64,000 bases of DNA from NCBI RefSeq assembly GCF_016894265.1, contig NZ_CP069791.1, positions 744,001 to 808,000 of the forward strand, read 5' to 3'. The notes beneath the pieces were generated by a model. The model did not search any database and was not told the DNA's origin. It worked only from the letters and a program-made list of their open reading frames with translations. The position numbers were made by a program, and so were the translations under genes. The DNA is from Corynebacterium tuberculostearicum (GTDB lineage: Bacteria; Actinomycetota; Actinomycetes; Mycobacteriales; Mycobacteriaceae). This document shows, in pieces, positions 24,599-37,476 of this stretch (its first letter is position 1; each line of letters opens with the position of its first letter).

Positions 24599-25951
24599 AT
24601 GGATAATCCAGGAGAGATCGCCGGTCATATTGGCACGCCGCTGACTAGCAATGCCACCAAGGTATTGCTGCTGGGCTCGGGCGAGCTGGGCAAGCAGCTG
24701 GCCATGTCCTTCCAGAATCTGGGCCTTGAGGTCCACGCGGTGGACTCGTATGCGGGCGCACCGGCGCACCAGGTGGCGCAGTTTAGCTACGTCGCCGATA
24801 TCAAGGACACCGGCCGCATCCTGCAGCTGGCCCAAGAGATTCAGCCGCATTTTGTGGTTCCGGAGGTAGAAACCGTAGCGGTAGAAGCACTGGAGGAGAT
24901 GGAAGCGCAAAGTGACGCCATCGTGGTGCCTTCCGCTCGTGCCTGCGCCATGACGCAGGACCGCCAGTGCGTGCGCGAGGTGGCGGAGAATATCGGCTTG
25001 CCGGTTTCGGCATACCGCTTTGCCAGCTCTCTGGAGGAGCTGGAGGAAGCGGTGGGGGAGCTGGGCTTTCCGTGCATTATTAAGCCGGATGTGTCCACTT
25101 CCGGCAAGGGCCACATGATTGCCCGCGAGGAGGACGATGTGCGGGTGGCCTGGGAGACCGTGCGGCGGGTGTCCTCGGACTCGCAGCGCGTGGTGGCCGA
25201 GCGCTTCGTGGACTTTGACCTCGAGGTTACCCTGCTGGCCATCCGGTCCATCGATCCGGCCACGGGCAAGCTGGCCACGTGGTTTAGCGAGCCTATCGGT
25301 CACCGCCATGAGCGCGGCGACCTCGTGGAGGAGTGGCAGCCTACGGGCATGAGCGAGATCGCGCTGGAAAACGCACGCTCGGTGGCCGCGCGCATCTCTA
25401 ATGAGTTGGGCGGGCGCGGCGTGTACTGCGTGGAGCTCTTCGTCGCTGGCGATGACGTGTACTTTTCCTCCGTCTCCCCGCGGCCCTCGGATACGGCGAT
25501 GCTGACCTGCTATACCCAGCGTTTTTCCGCCTTTGACCTGCATGCGCGCGCGATTTTGGGCTACCCCATCGACGCCACCCTGGTCACCCCGGGTGCCAGC
25601 GTGGTCATCCATGCGGATGAGGAGCTAAATGAGGTTGCCTATACCGGCATCGCCGCGGCCCTCAACTACGCGGAAACGGATGTAAAACTCTTTGGCAAGC
25701 CCGGGGCCTACAAGGGCCGTCGCATGGGCTTGGTGTCTGCCACCGCGGAAAGCGCGGAAGAGGCGCGCGACCGCGCAGCACTAGCGGCGCACAAGATCGA
25801 GGTGACCTCCACGCCGGGCCTTTTGGCCCAGGGCGGTGCGCGCGGCATCGAGCCGGAGGCGGACAATGTCCCCGATATCGAGGTCGTGGAGTACGAGGGC
25901 GGCGTGGAGCTCGACCCGAAGCTCGCCTCCGGCGTGGACGACGCCGACTAG
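24599..25951 (+). CDS. purT: Formate-dependent phosphoribosylglycinamide formyltransferase (PurT), altered metal site
   Basis: ATP-grasp enzyme of purine synthesis that formylates GAR with formate and ATP. 450 residues, about 55 more than E. coli PurT, mostly a C-terminal acidic extension. Present: nucleotide-fold start KVLLLGSGELGKQL, FPCIIKPDVSTSGKGH, and GVYCVELFVAGDDVYF. The first metal Glu is kept (Glu279), but the second, in E. coli FSEVSPRPHDTG, is replaced: here the stretch reads FSSVSPRPSDTA with Ser291. Whether the enzyme still binds two Mg ions is uncertain; a recruited or divergent function is possible. The ATG follows agaaggag. The stop overlaps the convergent acetyltransferase gene by four bases. 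Confidence 0.85.
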   Translation: MDNPGEIAGHIGTPLTSNATKVLLLGSGELGKQLAMSFQNLGLEVHAVDSYAGAPAHQVAQFSYVADIKDTGRILQLAQEIQPHFVVPEVETVAVEALEEMEAQSDAIVVPSARACAMTQDRQCVREVAENIGLPVSAYRFASSLEELEEAVGELGFPCIIKPDVSTSGKGHMIAREEDDVRVAWETVRRVSSDSQRVVAERFVDFDLEVTLLAIRSIDPATGKLATWFSEPIGHRHERGDLVEEWQPTGMSEIALENARSVAARISNELGGRGVYCVELFVAGDDVYFSSVSPRPSDTAMLTCYTQRFSAFDLHARAILGYPIDATLVTPGASVVIHADEELNEVAYTGIAAALNYAETDVKLFGKPGAYKGRRMGLVSATAESAEEARDRAALAAHKIEVTSTPGLLAQGGARGIEPEADNVPDIEVVEYEGGVELDPKLASGVDDAD

Positions 25952-26430
25952 GAAGCGGGGCGCAGCATCGGCTGGTGGGGGACTCCCTCGTCGTCGAATA
26001 GCTCGCCTACCGGAGTAAAACCAAAGCCGGCGTAATAATCCACGAGGCCGGCCTGCGCCTCCAGGTAGAGCGGCTGGCCTGGGTGCATGCGCTCGCCTAG
26101 GTCGACGGCCGCCTGGAAGAGTTCCCGGCCGAGGCCCGTGCCGCGCGCGGCGGGCGCGAGTGCGAAGCGGCCGATTTGGGCGCCGGCGGCGTCGGCAAGC
26201 GCGGCGTCAGTGGGCGCGGCCGGAAAGACGCGGGCCGTGCCAAGCAGCTCGTGGGTGTCTGCGTCCCAGGCCAGCAGGTGCACGGTCTGGGGATCGGCGT
26301 CGGTGGCGTCAATCTCGGCGTATGTGCAGCGCTGCTCGTGCACAAAGACGTCCACCCGCAGCTTGTAGAGCTGGTGGACGTCCAAGGCCGCCAGCTGCCC
26401 CAGGGGCGCGGCGGAAATGATATGCGGCAC
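25948..26430 (-). CDS. ElaA-type GNAT N-acetyltransferase
   Basis: 160 residues. The N-terminus LYKLRVDVFVHEQRCTYAEID matches the ElaA subgroup of GNAT enzymes; the acetyl-CoA pyrophosphate loop is ARGTGLGRELF. It transfers an acetyl group from acetyl-CoA to an unknown small amine. Read leftwards, it begins three bases downstream of the fprA stop, so the two genes probably share a transcript. Its end overlaps the end of purT on the other strand. Confidence 0.85.
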   Translation of the reverse strand: MPHIISAAPLGQLAALDVHQLYKLRVDVFVHEQRCTYAEIDATDADPQTVHLLAWDADTHELLGTARVFPAAPTDAALADAAGAQIGRFALAPAARGTGLGRELFQAAVDLGERMHPGQPLYLEAQAGLVDYYAGFGFTPVGELFDDEGVPHQPMLRPAS

Positions 26431-26433
26431 GGA

Positions 26434-27795
26434 TTAGGCCTGCGGGCCGGCGTGCTTGACCATCTCGTCCCACTCGACGATCTTGATGCGCTCGCGGCCG
26501 TGCGGCTCGCCAGCGGCGCGCTCGGCGGCATCCAGGCGGTGCCAGCCCTCCCAGGTGGTCACGGCGATATCGCGGGAAGCCAGGAAGTCCAGGATATCCT
26601 GCGGATCGCGCTTGGTGGCCGGCTCTAAGTCGCCTGCCTTGTAATCGGCGATGAGCATGGTGGTGGTGTCCTTGGCATCGGACTTGGTATTGCCAATCAG
26701 GCCTACTGGGCCGCGCTTAATCCAGCCGGTGGTGTAGAGGCCAGGGAGCTTCTCGCCGTCGACATTGGCCAGCACGTGGCCGCCGTCGTTAGGCATGGTG
26801 GCCTGGGTCTCGTCGAAAGGTACGCCGTCGACGGACTGCGGGTGGTAGCCCACCGCGCGGTAGACGGCCTGCACCGGCCACTCGGTGAACTTGCCGGTAC
26901 CGGTTACGGAGCCATCGCCATTGAGCTCGGTGCGCTCGGTCTTGATGGCGGTGACGTGGCCGTCCTCGCCCAATACCTCTACCGGGGACTCGAAGAAATG
27001 GATGTAGAGCTTGTGCGGGGCATCGCCCGGCTCGCGCATGGCGTAAGACTCGAGGGTCTGGCATACCAGGTCGGTGGACTTGGCGGTGCGGCGGGCCTCT
27101 TCGGAGGCGGCGTCATACTCGATGTCCTCGGGGTTGACGATGACCTCGATGGTCGGGGACTCGTCCAGCTCCTTGAGCTCCTTCGGCGTGTACTTAGCCT
27201 GCGCCGGGCCGCGGCGGCCGAAGACGTGGACCTCCTTGGCGCGGTTCTTCTTCAGCGCCTCATAAACGTTATCGGGGATCTCCGTCACGAGCAGCTCGTC
27301 CGCGGTCTTAGCCAGGATGCGGGAGACGTCGAGGGAGACATTGCCCACACCAACCACGGCGACGGACTCTGCGGAGAGATCCCAATCGCGTTCGAAGTTG
27401 GGGTTGCCGTCATAAAAGCCCACGAATTCGCCGGCGCCATGGTTGCCCTTGAGATCCTCGCCCGGGATGCCCATGCGCTTATCGGCGGTGGCGCCGGTGG
27501 CGAAGATGATGGCGTCATAATACTCGCGCATCTCCTCGACGGTGATGTCCTTGCCCACCTCGATATTGCCTAGGAAGCGGATCTCTTCCTTTTCCATAAC
27601 GTTGTGCAGGGACTGCACGATGCCCTTAATACGCGGGTGATCCGGTGCCACGCCGTAGCGGATCAAACCGAACGGCGTCGGCATCTTTTCAAAAAGATCG
27701 ATCTGCACATCGAGGTCGGATTTCACTAGAAGGTCAGAGGCGTAAATGCCTGCCGGGCCGGAGCCGACCACGGCGACGCGCACTGGGGTAGTCAT
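26434..27795 (-). CDS. fprA: NADPH:ferredoxin reductase, FprA/adrenodoxin-reductase type
   Basis: Flavoprotein passing electrons between NADPH and ferredoxins. 453 residues from the ATG at 27795, which places the FAD-binding GSGPAGIYAS loop at the N-terminus as in the family; the frame is open to 27903 without a better start. The NADPH fold shows VVGVGNVSLDVSRIL, and GWIKRGPVGLIGNTK near the C-terminus is the family FAD contact. aaagga lies upstream. It diverges from pta-ackA across 228 bases and is followed closely by the GNAT gene. Confidence 0.93.
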   Translation of the reverse strand: MTTPVRVAVVGSGPAGIYASDLLVKSDLDVQIDLFEKMPTPFGLIRYGVAPDHPRIKGIVQSLHNVMEKEEIRFLGNIEVGKDITVEEMREYYDAIIFATGATADKRMGIPGEDLKGNHGAGEFVGFYDGNPNFERDWDLSAESVAVVGVGNVSLDVSRILAKTADELLVTEIPDNVYEALKKNRAKEVHVFGRRGPAQAKYTPKELKELDESPTIEVIVNPEDIEYDAASEEARRTAKSTDLVCQTLESYAMREPGDAPHKLYIHFFESPVEVLGEDGHVTAIKTERTELNGDGSVTGTGKFTEWPVQAVYRAVGYHPQSVDGVPFDETQATMPNDGGHVLANVDGEKLPGLYTTGWIKRGPVGLIGNTKSDAKDTTTMLIADYKAGDLEPATKRDPQDILDFLASRDIAVTTWEGWHRLDAAERAAGEPHGRERIKIVEWDEMVKHAGPQA

Positions 27796-27938
27796 GTGCT
27801 TAGGGAGTCCTTTCTTTCGTTGTGCTGCATATTCTACGCGGTCACTATGCGATAAAAACCACAGCGTTACTAACCCCAGTTTAGGGAGGTCACGATGGGG
27901 CATAGGAGGGGGTAAATCGCGTACAGTGGAATAGTCAC

Positions 27939-27983
27939 CGCGTGTTAATAACTGTGATGGCTGACATGAAGTTATGACACGCG
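27939..27983. promoter_or_regulatory. Long imperfect inverted repeat in the fprA/pta intergenic region
   Basis: CGCGTGTTAATAACT (27939-27953) faces AGTTATGACACGCG (27970-27983): arms of 14-15 bases with one short mismatch, 16 bases between them. Placed about 40 bases before pta, it is a candidate operator or leader hairpin. It is not a clear GlxR or RamB consensus. Confidence 0.45.
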
Positions 27984-28023
27984 TTAATTGTGTTCAAGTG
28001 ACCGTGACTGAAAGGTAAATTGC

Positions 28024-29385
28024 ATGTCTGCATCCCATTCCGCAGTTATTAGCGCTATCGGCCGTGGCTTCGATGGCCTCGACGTGCCCGCCTTGGCTAA
28101 AGACCTAGGCGCGGAGCTCATCCGCCTCGAAGACTTCGATGCCACCGTCGCCGCCGTACTTGCTGAGGCTCCCGCCGCTGAGAACATCGTGGCGCAGGGC
28201 ACCGGCGATATCGCCTTCGATGCTGAGGTAGCTGCCGCCCTTGGCCTGCCGCTGGCCATCATTTCCGGCGCCCCGCAGCGCACCGGCGAGCTTGCCCAGC
28301 ACAATGCGGAATCCCTGGGGGCTACCGTCGCTGGCATCTTCACCGATCTGGAAGCGGTTCCGGGCGCACTTGCTGCGCTTGGCGACGTCTCCCCGGTCAT
28401 GTCCGCAGACCTCTTCCAGAAGCAGCTCATTGACCAGGCCCGCGCCGCCGGTTCGCACATCGTTCTGCCAGAGGGTGACGATGACCGCATCCTCGAGGCC
28501 GCCCACGTGGTGCTGCGCGATAAGGTTGCCAAGCTGACCATCCTGGGCGACGAGGCTGATATCAAGGCCCGTGCCGAAGAGCTCAAGCTCGACCTGGCTG
28601 GTGCCGAGATCATCAACCACCTCGAGTCCCCGTTGGCAGAGGAATTCGCCGCCGACTTTGCCGAGCTGCGCAAGAAGAAGGGCGTCACCCTCGAGCAGGC
28701 TCGCGAGACGATGAAGGACATCTCCTACTTCGCCACCATGATGGTGCACAAGGGCTTGGCCGATGGCATGGTCTCCGGTGCTGCTCACACCACCGCCCAC
28801 ACCATCAAGCCTTCCTTTCAGATCATTAAGACCAAGCCGAACGCTTCCGTGGTCTCCTCCATCTTCCTGATGGTCATGCGTGGCCGCCTGTGGGCCTTCG
28901 GTGACTGCGCCGTCAACCCGAACCCTACTGCCGAGCAGCTGGGCGAGATCGCCATCGTTTCCGCACAGACCGCCTCCCAGTTCGGCATCGACCCACGCGT
29001 GGCCATGCTGTCCTACTCCTCCGGCACTTCCGGTTCCGGACCGGACGTTGACCGTGCAGTGGCCGCCGTCGAAGCCGCCAAGAAGCTGGATTCTTCCGTC
29101 AAGGTGGATGGTCCGCTGCAGTTCGACGCCGCCTGCGACCCAGGCGTTGCGGCTAAGAAGATGCCGAATTCTGACGTTGCCGGTCAGGCCAACGTCTTCG
29201 TCTTCCCAGACTTGGAGGCCGGCAATATCGGCTACAAGACGGCACAGCGCACCGGCGGCGCGCTCGCCGTGGGCCCGATCCTGCAGGGCCTGAACAAGCC
29301 GGTAAACGACCTGTCGCGTGGCGCGACCGTTCCGGACATCATCAACACCGTTGCAATCACCGCTATTCAGGCTGGAGAGAAATAA
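28024..29385 (+). CDS. pta: Phosphate acetyltransferase
   Basis: Interconverts acetyl-CoA and acetyl phosphate. 453 residues: a short N-terminal domain (about 1-125) and the catalytic PTA domain, with conserved stretches such as VLPEGDDDRILEAA, MVHKGLADGMVSGAAHTT, AMLSYSSGTSGSGPDVD and GPLQFDAACDPGVAAKK. The ATG follows gaaaggtaa. The TAA is directly followed by the ackA ATG, so the pair is one operon for acetate activation and overflow. The upstream inverted repeat may mediate carbon-source control, which in C. glutamicum involves RamA, RamB and GlxR. Confidence 0.96.
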   Translation: MSASHSAVISAIGRGFDGLDVPALAKDLGAELIRLEDFDATVAAVLAEAPAAENIVAQGTGDIAFDAEVAAALGLPLAIISGAPQRTGELAQHNAESLGATVAGIFTDLEAVPGALAALGDVSPVMSADLFQKQLIDQARAAGSHIVLPEGDDDRILEAAHVVLRDKVAKLTILGDEADIKARAEELKLDLAGAEIINHLESPLAEEFAADFAELRKKKGVTLEQARETMKDISYFATMMVHKGLADGMVSGAAHTTAHTIKPSFQIIKTKPNASVVSSIFLMVMRGRLWAFGDCAVNPNPTAEQLGEIAIVSAQTASQFGIDPRVAMLSYSSGTSGSGPDVDRAVAAVEAAKKLDSSVKVDGPLQFDAACDPGVAAKKMPNSDVAGQANVFVFPDLEAGNIGYKTAQRTGGALAVGPILQGLNKPVNDLSRGATVPDIINTVAITAIQAGEK

Positions 29386-30609
29386 ATGTCATACGTTCTG
29401 GTCCTTAACTCAGGTTCTTCCTCCGTTAAATTCCAGCTGGTCGATCCCGAGTCCAGCGCCACGGATACGCCGCTGGTCTCTGGCCTGGTCGAGCAGGTTG
29501 GCGAGCCCCTCGGCGCCGTCACCGTCAAGACCGGTGGCGAGAAGTACAAGGAAGAGCTGGAAATCCCTACTCACTCCTTCGGCCTTGAGCGCGCTTTTGC
29601 CATCATGAGCGAGCACAACGTTGGCCCAACCGACGTGGATGTTATCGCCGTTGGTCACCGTGTTGTTCACGGCGGCCGCCTCTTCTCCGAGCCACAGCTC
29701 ATCGTGGACCAGATTGAGTCCATGATTGAAGACCTCATCCCGCTGGCTCCGCTGCACAACCCGGCCAACCTGGACGGCATCCGCGTGGCCCGCAAGATGC
29801 TGCCGGATATTCCGCACGTTGCCGTCTTCGATACCGCGTTCTTTAACACCCTGCCGCCGGCAGCTGCGCTGTATGCCATCAATAATGAGGTGGCATCCAA
29901 GTACGATATCCGTCGCTACGGCTTCCACGGCACCTCTCACGAGTTCGTCTCCCAGCAGGTGCCGGCTCTCTTGGGCCGCGACCCGATGCACACCCACCAG
30001 ATCACTCTTCACCTGGGCAACGGCGCTTCCGCTGCAGCCATCCGCAATGGCCGCGCCATCGATACCTCGATGGGCCTGACCCCGCTGGCTGGTCTGGCTA
30101 TGGGTACCCGTTCCGGTGACATTGACCCGGGCATCATCTTCCACCTCGTTCGCCAGGCGGGCATGAGCGTGGATGAGATTGATAACCTGCTCAACAAGCA
30201 GTCCGGTGTCAAGGGTATCTCTGGCGTTAACGACTTCCGTACGCTGCGCGAGCGCATCGACAACGAGGACCAAGACGCTTGGCTGGCTTATAACATCTAC
30301 ATCCACCAGCTGCGCCGCTTCATCGGTTCCTACATGATTGCCCTGGGCCGCGTGGACGCCATCACCTTTACCGCCGGTGTGGGCGAGAACGATACCGAGG
30401 TCCGTCAGGACTCCCTGTACAACCTGGATATGTATGGCATTCACTTTGATAAGGAGCGCAACCTGGTCCGTTCCGACCAGCCACGCATGATCTCCACTGA
30501 GGATTCCCCGGTCAAGGTCTTTGTCGTTCCGACCAACGAGGAGCTGGCTATCGCTCAGAAGTCCGCCGAAATCGCCGCAATGGCGCGTGAGGCTGGGCTC
30601 TACAAGTAA
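29386..30609 (+). CDS. ackA: Acetate kinase
   Basis: Converts acetyl phosphate and ADP to acetate and ATP, or the reverse. 407 residues. The N-terminal [12 protein letters not shown], the VGHRVVHGG stretch with the catalytic Arg, FDTAFF with the catalytic Asp, [10 protein letters not shown] and [10 protein letters not shown] are all present. Translation is coupled to pta with no gap. A terminator hairpin follows. Confidence 0.97.
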   Translation: MSYVLVLNSGSSSVKFQLVDPESSATDTPLVSGLVEQVGEPLGAVTVKTGGEKYKEELEIPTHSFGLERAFAIMSEHNVGPTDVDVIAVGHRVVHGGRLFSEPQLIVDQIESMIEDLIPLAPLHNPANLDGIRVARKMLPDIPHVAVFDTAFFNTLPPAAALYAINNEVASKYDIRRYGFHGTSHEFVSQQVPALLGRDPMHTHQITLHLGNGASAAAIRNGRAIDTSMGLTPLAGLAMGTRSGDIDPGIIFHLVRQAGMSVDEIDNLLNKQSGVKGISGVNDFRTLRERIDNEDQDAWLAYNIYIHQLRRFIGSYMIALGRVDAITFTAGVGENDTEVRQDSLYNLDMYGIHFDKERNLVRSDQPRMISTEDSPVKVFVVPTNEELAIAQKSAEIAAMAREAGLYK

Positions 30610-30645
30610 AGACTTTCACGGCCAGTTAGAAGCTGGAATGTGAAC

Positions 30646-30687
30646 GAGAGGCGTGCGATCCACAAGGGACCGCATGCCTCTTTTTTA
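30646..30687 (+). terminator. Rho-independent terminator of pta-ackA
   Basis: AGAGGCGTGCG pairs with CGCATGCCTCT, followed by TTTTTT. Confidence 0.85.
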
Positions 30688-30746
30688 TCTCTGAACCTAT
30701 TACAGCAAGCGTTTCGGTTATTTCGTTTATTCTGTAAGGTGAGGGT

Positions 30747-31193
30747 ATGAAGGACTTACAAAATGGCGGGGCAACTCGGGATACCAGCCCAGCGGAAGAG
30801 GCTTTATCAAGGCTCAATTCTGTGTTGGAGACAAAAGATTCACCGGCACCAGTGGATATATTCGTGCATGGAACCGAGCAAATAATCGCAATTCCGCGAG
30901 AGATCGCCGAAACCCTGCAGAAAGTTCTCGCCATCGAAGCGGCAGGGAAATCGGTCCGCGTAGTGCCCGAGGAATCCGAGTTCACCACGCAACAGGCAGC
31001 AGACTTTCTCAATGTTTCGCGGCCACACGTTGTAAAGCTTATTGATGAAGGGAGCCTTCCCGGCTACAAAGTAGGTTCCCATCGGCGTGTGAGTCTTGCG
31101 GATCTGCAGAAATACAAGAATGAAAGAGATGCCCGTCAGCGCCGTGCCGTAGCTGAATTGACAGCCTTATCGGAGGACCTGGAGCTATATTAG
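30747..31193 (+). CDS. Excisionase-type HTH protein, probable antitoxin
   Basis: 148 residues. The C-terminal half (78-124) is a MerR/excisionase-like DNA-binding domain: FTTQQAADFLNVSRPHVVKL and LPGYKVGSHRRVSLADL. The N-terminal half, including PVDIFVHGTEQIIAIP, may bind the partner toxin. Its last base is the first base of the PIN gene start codon, the tight coupling typical of toxin-antitoxin pairs, so it is taken as the antitoxin and autorepressor. GC content is lower than in neighbouring core genes. ATG 30747 lies behind gtgaggg. Confidence 0.82.
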   Translation: MKDLQNGGATRDTSPAEEALSRLNSVLETKDSPAPVDIFVHGTEQIIAIPREIAETLQKVLAIEAAGKSVRVVPEESEFTTQQAADFLNVSRPHVVKLIDEGSLPGYKVGSHRRVSLADLQKYKNERDARQRRAVAELTALSEDLELY

Positions 31194-31747
31194 TGGGGCG
31201 GTTGACGGTAGTTTATGACGCCAATGTGCTCTACCCGAGCATGCTCCGTGATGTCCTGATAAGGGTGGCTGGTAGCGGTGTATTCCGTGCCCGATGGACG
31301 GAGAGAATCCTAAATGAAGTCTTTTTCAACTTGCAGCGCAATCGCCCTGATTTAAACCCTAAGAAGTTATCCCGCACCCGTAGATTGATGTGTTTAGCGG
31401 TCGAGGACTGTCTTGTGACTGGATACGAGGAATTAATCGATGATCTATGGCTACCAGATCCGAATGACAGGCATGTCCTAGCGGCAGCAATTAGTTGTGG
31501 TGCTCAAAGTATCATTACTGAAAATGCAAAAGACTTTCCTTGTTCCATTCTTGATGGTTTTGGCATTAGACGGCAGAGCGCCGATGAGTTCTTGTGCGAG
31601 TTGATCGCTTCTTCGCCCGCGACTGTGCAGCAATCGATTGAGGACGCGGCTGCCACGTTTCAAAAGCCACCGCGAAGTGTGGACGAGATCCTAACGGCAT
31701 TAGCGTTAACGGGAACACCGAGGTCAGTTGAAATGCTTCGTTCTTAA
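31193..31747 (+). CDS. PIN-domain toxin (VapC-like ribonuclease)
   Basis: 184 residues, GTG start overlapping the antitoxin stop by one base. PIN-domain acidic residues are in place: Asp9 (VVYDANVLYPS), Glu42 (RILNEVFF), Asp92 (DPNDRHVLAAA) and Asp114 (ENAKDFP), which would bind Mg for RNA cleavage. A C-terminal helical extension of about 50 residues (FQKPPRSVDEILTALA) is longer than in small VapC proteins. Target RNA unknown. The pair sits between ackA and pknG, whose ends are close together in C. glutamicum as I recall it, and has lower GC, so it looks acquired. Confidence 0.85.
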   Translation: MGRLTVVYDANVLYPSMLRDVLIRVAGSGVFRARWTERILNEVFFNLQRNRPDLNPKKLSRTRRLMCLAVEDCLVTGYEELIDDLWLPDPNDRHVLAAAISCGAQSIITENAKDFPCSILDGFGIRRQSADEFLCELIASSPATVQQSIEDAAATFQKPPRSVDEILTALALTGTPRSVEMLRS

Positions 31748-31836
31748 ATGTTTAAACGTGCAGTCTGATTTTTGCAGCGCAGGATGGCCTAGAGGATGTG
31801 CCGCTTGTGGGGCGGCTGTACGATCCTGTGTAGCGA

Positions 31837-35434
<3,598 letters not shown>

Positions 35435-35435
<1 letters not shown>

Positions 35436-36880
35436 TAGAGGTACTCCTGCAGTCGAGGACGGATGCCCAGCCACACGGCAATAATGGCGCATAAGGTCAG
35501 CAGGAACACGGCCGAGGACACCGCAGTCATGGCGGTCAGTCCGCGCTCCAAGTAGCTGCGCATGGCGATGCGCGCCTGGCCAATGAGATCCGAGAGATCC
35601 GCGTCGAGCTCATCATAAGAACGCGCCGCGGTCATCTCTCCGTTCTTGGGCTCGGTCGCCGTGGCCTGGTAGATGGCCTCGTCATAGTCGCCGTCTTTGA
35701 GCGCACCCATGAGCTTGTCGTGGGTACCGCGCCACTGCTCGGCGGCCGCCCGGGCGCTGTGGATGAGTTCTGGGTCGGTGACCTCCACGTCCTCATCATT
35801 GAGCGCTTCTTCATAATCCTCGAGGGCCCCTTCGATGGAGTTGATGGAGCTGGAAAAGCGCACCATCGAATCCTCCTCGGAGGAGCGCAGCACCAGTGCC
35901 AGGGTCTCAGAGGTGCGCGCCTGCTGCGCCTCAATCCGCGAGGCCGTGAGCGAATCCCACGGGCGCGAGGCCGTCTCAAAGCCCTGGTGGCCGGTGGACC
36001 AGGTGGCGAGGTTGGATAGTGCCACCCAGGAGATGGCCAAGAAAAGCAGCACGCTGGCCGTTAAGAAGCCGCGGTTAAAACGCCGGCGGGTCTGGCGCCA
36101 CAGCCACCATTGGGCCACGGCGAGGAAGAAGAGCGCCGCCAAGAGGCCGGAGAGTGGCACCCACTGCGGCGAGGTGAGCTCTTGCTGTTGCTGATTTACC
36201 TTGGCGGTGGTCAGCTGGAACAACTCGGAGGCAGCCGGCAGGATATGCTCGCGCATCAGGGCCGAGGCATTGGACATATAAGAATTGGCCACCGCATTGC
36301 CCGCCCGGTGGTTGGCACGGGCCTTTTCCACCATTGCGGTATAGACGGGGAGCTCGCGTTGGATAAACGTCACCAGCTCGCGCACACGGCCGTCTTCCTG
36401 CGTGGTACCCAGCACGGATTCGGTGGCTGCCACCGAAGCGGCATCAATGGCTTCGTTATAGCTATCGCGGTTTTGCTCTGATTCCACACCGGCCTGCACG
36501 AAGCCGGTGGTGGCCACGGTATCGGCCACCGAAAGCGAACTATAAAGGTGGTGCGCCGCGTTCGACATCGGCTCGGTGGTGCTCAGCAGCTCGTCTAGGT
36601 CGGAATGGCGGGCGGCGGAAGATTGGGACATCGATAAGCCGGCGGCGCCTAGGGCCACGGTGAGAATGAGCGTGACCGTAAAAAGCTTGCCCGGGGTGGT
36701 GGAGGCGAAGTAGTAAAAGCGGCGCAGCAGGCGCGCCGGGCCCGCGAACCATTCCATGGCGCGGCTACTGAGCCCGCTGAAGGCCGGGCCGGTGGGCGCG
36801 GTGACCTCATCGAGCCAGTGATCGCTCGGGTGAGCGTGCTCGTCGTGCACGCTTTCTGCCCGGACTGCCTGCTCGGTCAT
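35435..36880 (-). CDS. glnX: GlnX membrane protein of the PknG pathway
   Basis: 481 residues with four evident membrane segments: near residues 57-78 (LFTVTLILTVALGAAGLSM), two around 240-295, and one near the C-terminus (AMTAVSSAVFLLTLCAIIAVWLG). Extracytoplasmic loops are long and helical, like sensor-domain bundles. It is thought to connect GlnH outside to PknG inside. A TATTCT -10 box six bases before the ATG indicates leaderless expression of the operon. It diverges from the NUDIX gene. Confidence 0.9.
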
Positions 36881-36886
36881 TCACTT

Positions 36887-36892
36887 AGAATA
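36887..36892 (-). promoter_or_regulatory. -10 box of leaderless glnX-glnH-pknG promoter
   Basis: On the minus strand TATTCT is followed by six bases and the glnX ATG (36880). Confidence 0.5.
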
Positions 36893-36937
36893 GCGCCCGC
36901 AGTGTGCTGGGCGCCACCATATACCCGCGTGTGTGGC

Positions 36938-36943
36938 TAGGAT
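36938..36943 (+). promoter_or_regulatory. -10 box of NUDIX gene promoter
   Basis: TAGGAT with seven bases to the ATG at 36951, again leaderless-like. Confidence 0.45.
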
Positions 36944-36950
36944 AGGCAGC

Positions 36951-37445
36951 ATGCATAACCCTCACAGTGGAGACGGCTGGGCGGCAGGCCCCGGCGGCAT
37001 TCGCGTCTGGGGAAAATTTGGTGCCGCCGGCCTGTTCCTCGTCGCCGGGCGCAAGGTGCTCCTCCAGCACCGCGCCGCGTGGACCAATCACGGCGATACC
37101 TGGGGAATTCCGGGTGGCGCCCGCGATTTTGCGGAGACGCCTACCCAGGCCGCGCTGCGTGAAACCCATGAAGAATGCGCGATTGCACCCCAGGACGTAG
37201 AGGTGCTCGACGCGCGAGTAACGGCCGGGCCCTATCCCGCGGCGGGGGATCTGCCGGGGGAGTGGACCTACACTACCGTCCTAGCACGCACGCGCACTGG
37301 CGCCCCGCTTCCTACTACAGCTAATGAAGAGTCCTATGAGCTGCGCTGGGTGCCTTTTGAGGAGGTAGAAAGCCTCCCCCTTCTGGCCGCCTTCCGCCAC
37401 GCCTTTCCCGCCCTGCGGGAGAGCGTGGAGGCATTAAACAGGTAA
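36951..37445 (+). CDS. NUDIX hydrolase
   Basis: 164 residues from the ATG at 36951; a GTG at 36933 overlaps the probable -10 box and is less likely. The Nudix box is complete: GGARDFAETPTQAALRETHEE, with REThEE supplying the Mg-binding acids. It hydrolyses a nucleoside diphosphate linked to another group; substrate unknown. VLLQHRAAWTNHGDTWGIPGG upstream of the box is typical of MutT-like housekeeping members. It lies between the glnX operon and an ABC exporter. Confidence 0.9.
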   Translation: MHNPHSGDGWAAGPGGIRVWGKFGAAGLFLVAGRKVLLQHRAAWTNHGDTWGIPGGARDFAETPTQAALRETHEECAIAPQDVEVLDARVTAGPYPAAGDLPGEWTYTTVLARTRTGAPLPTTANEESYELRWVPFEEVESLPLLAAFRHAFPALRESVEALNR

Positions 37446-37458
37446 AGTTGCCGGATTT

Positions 37459-37476
37459 ATGGCACGCTAGTGCCAT
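37459..37476. promoter_or_regulatory. Inverted repeat abutting the ABC ATPase start codon
   Basis: ATGGCAC and GTGCCAT (arms of seven, loop GCTA); the right arm runs into the ATG at 37475. Could be an operator or a hairpin that hides the start. Confidence 0.35.

Noticed and set aside
27951..27970. GlxR-like half site TGTGA upstream of pta
   Set aside because: The second half does not match TCACA at the right spacing.
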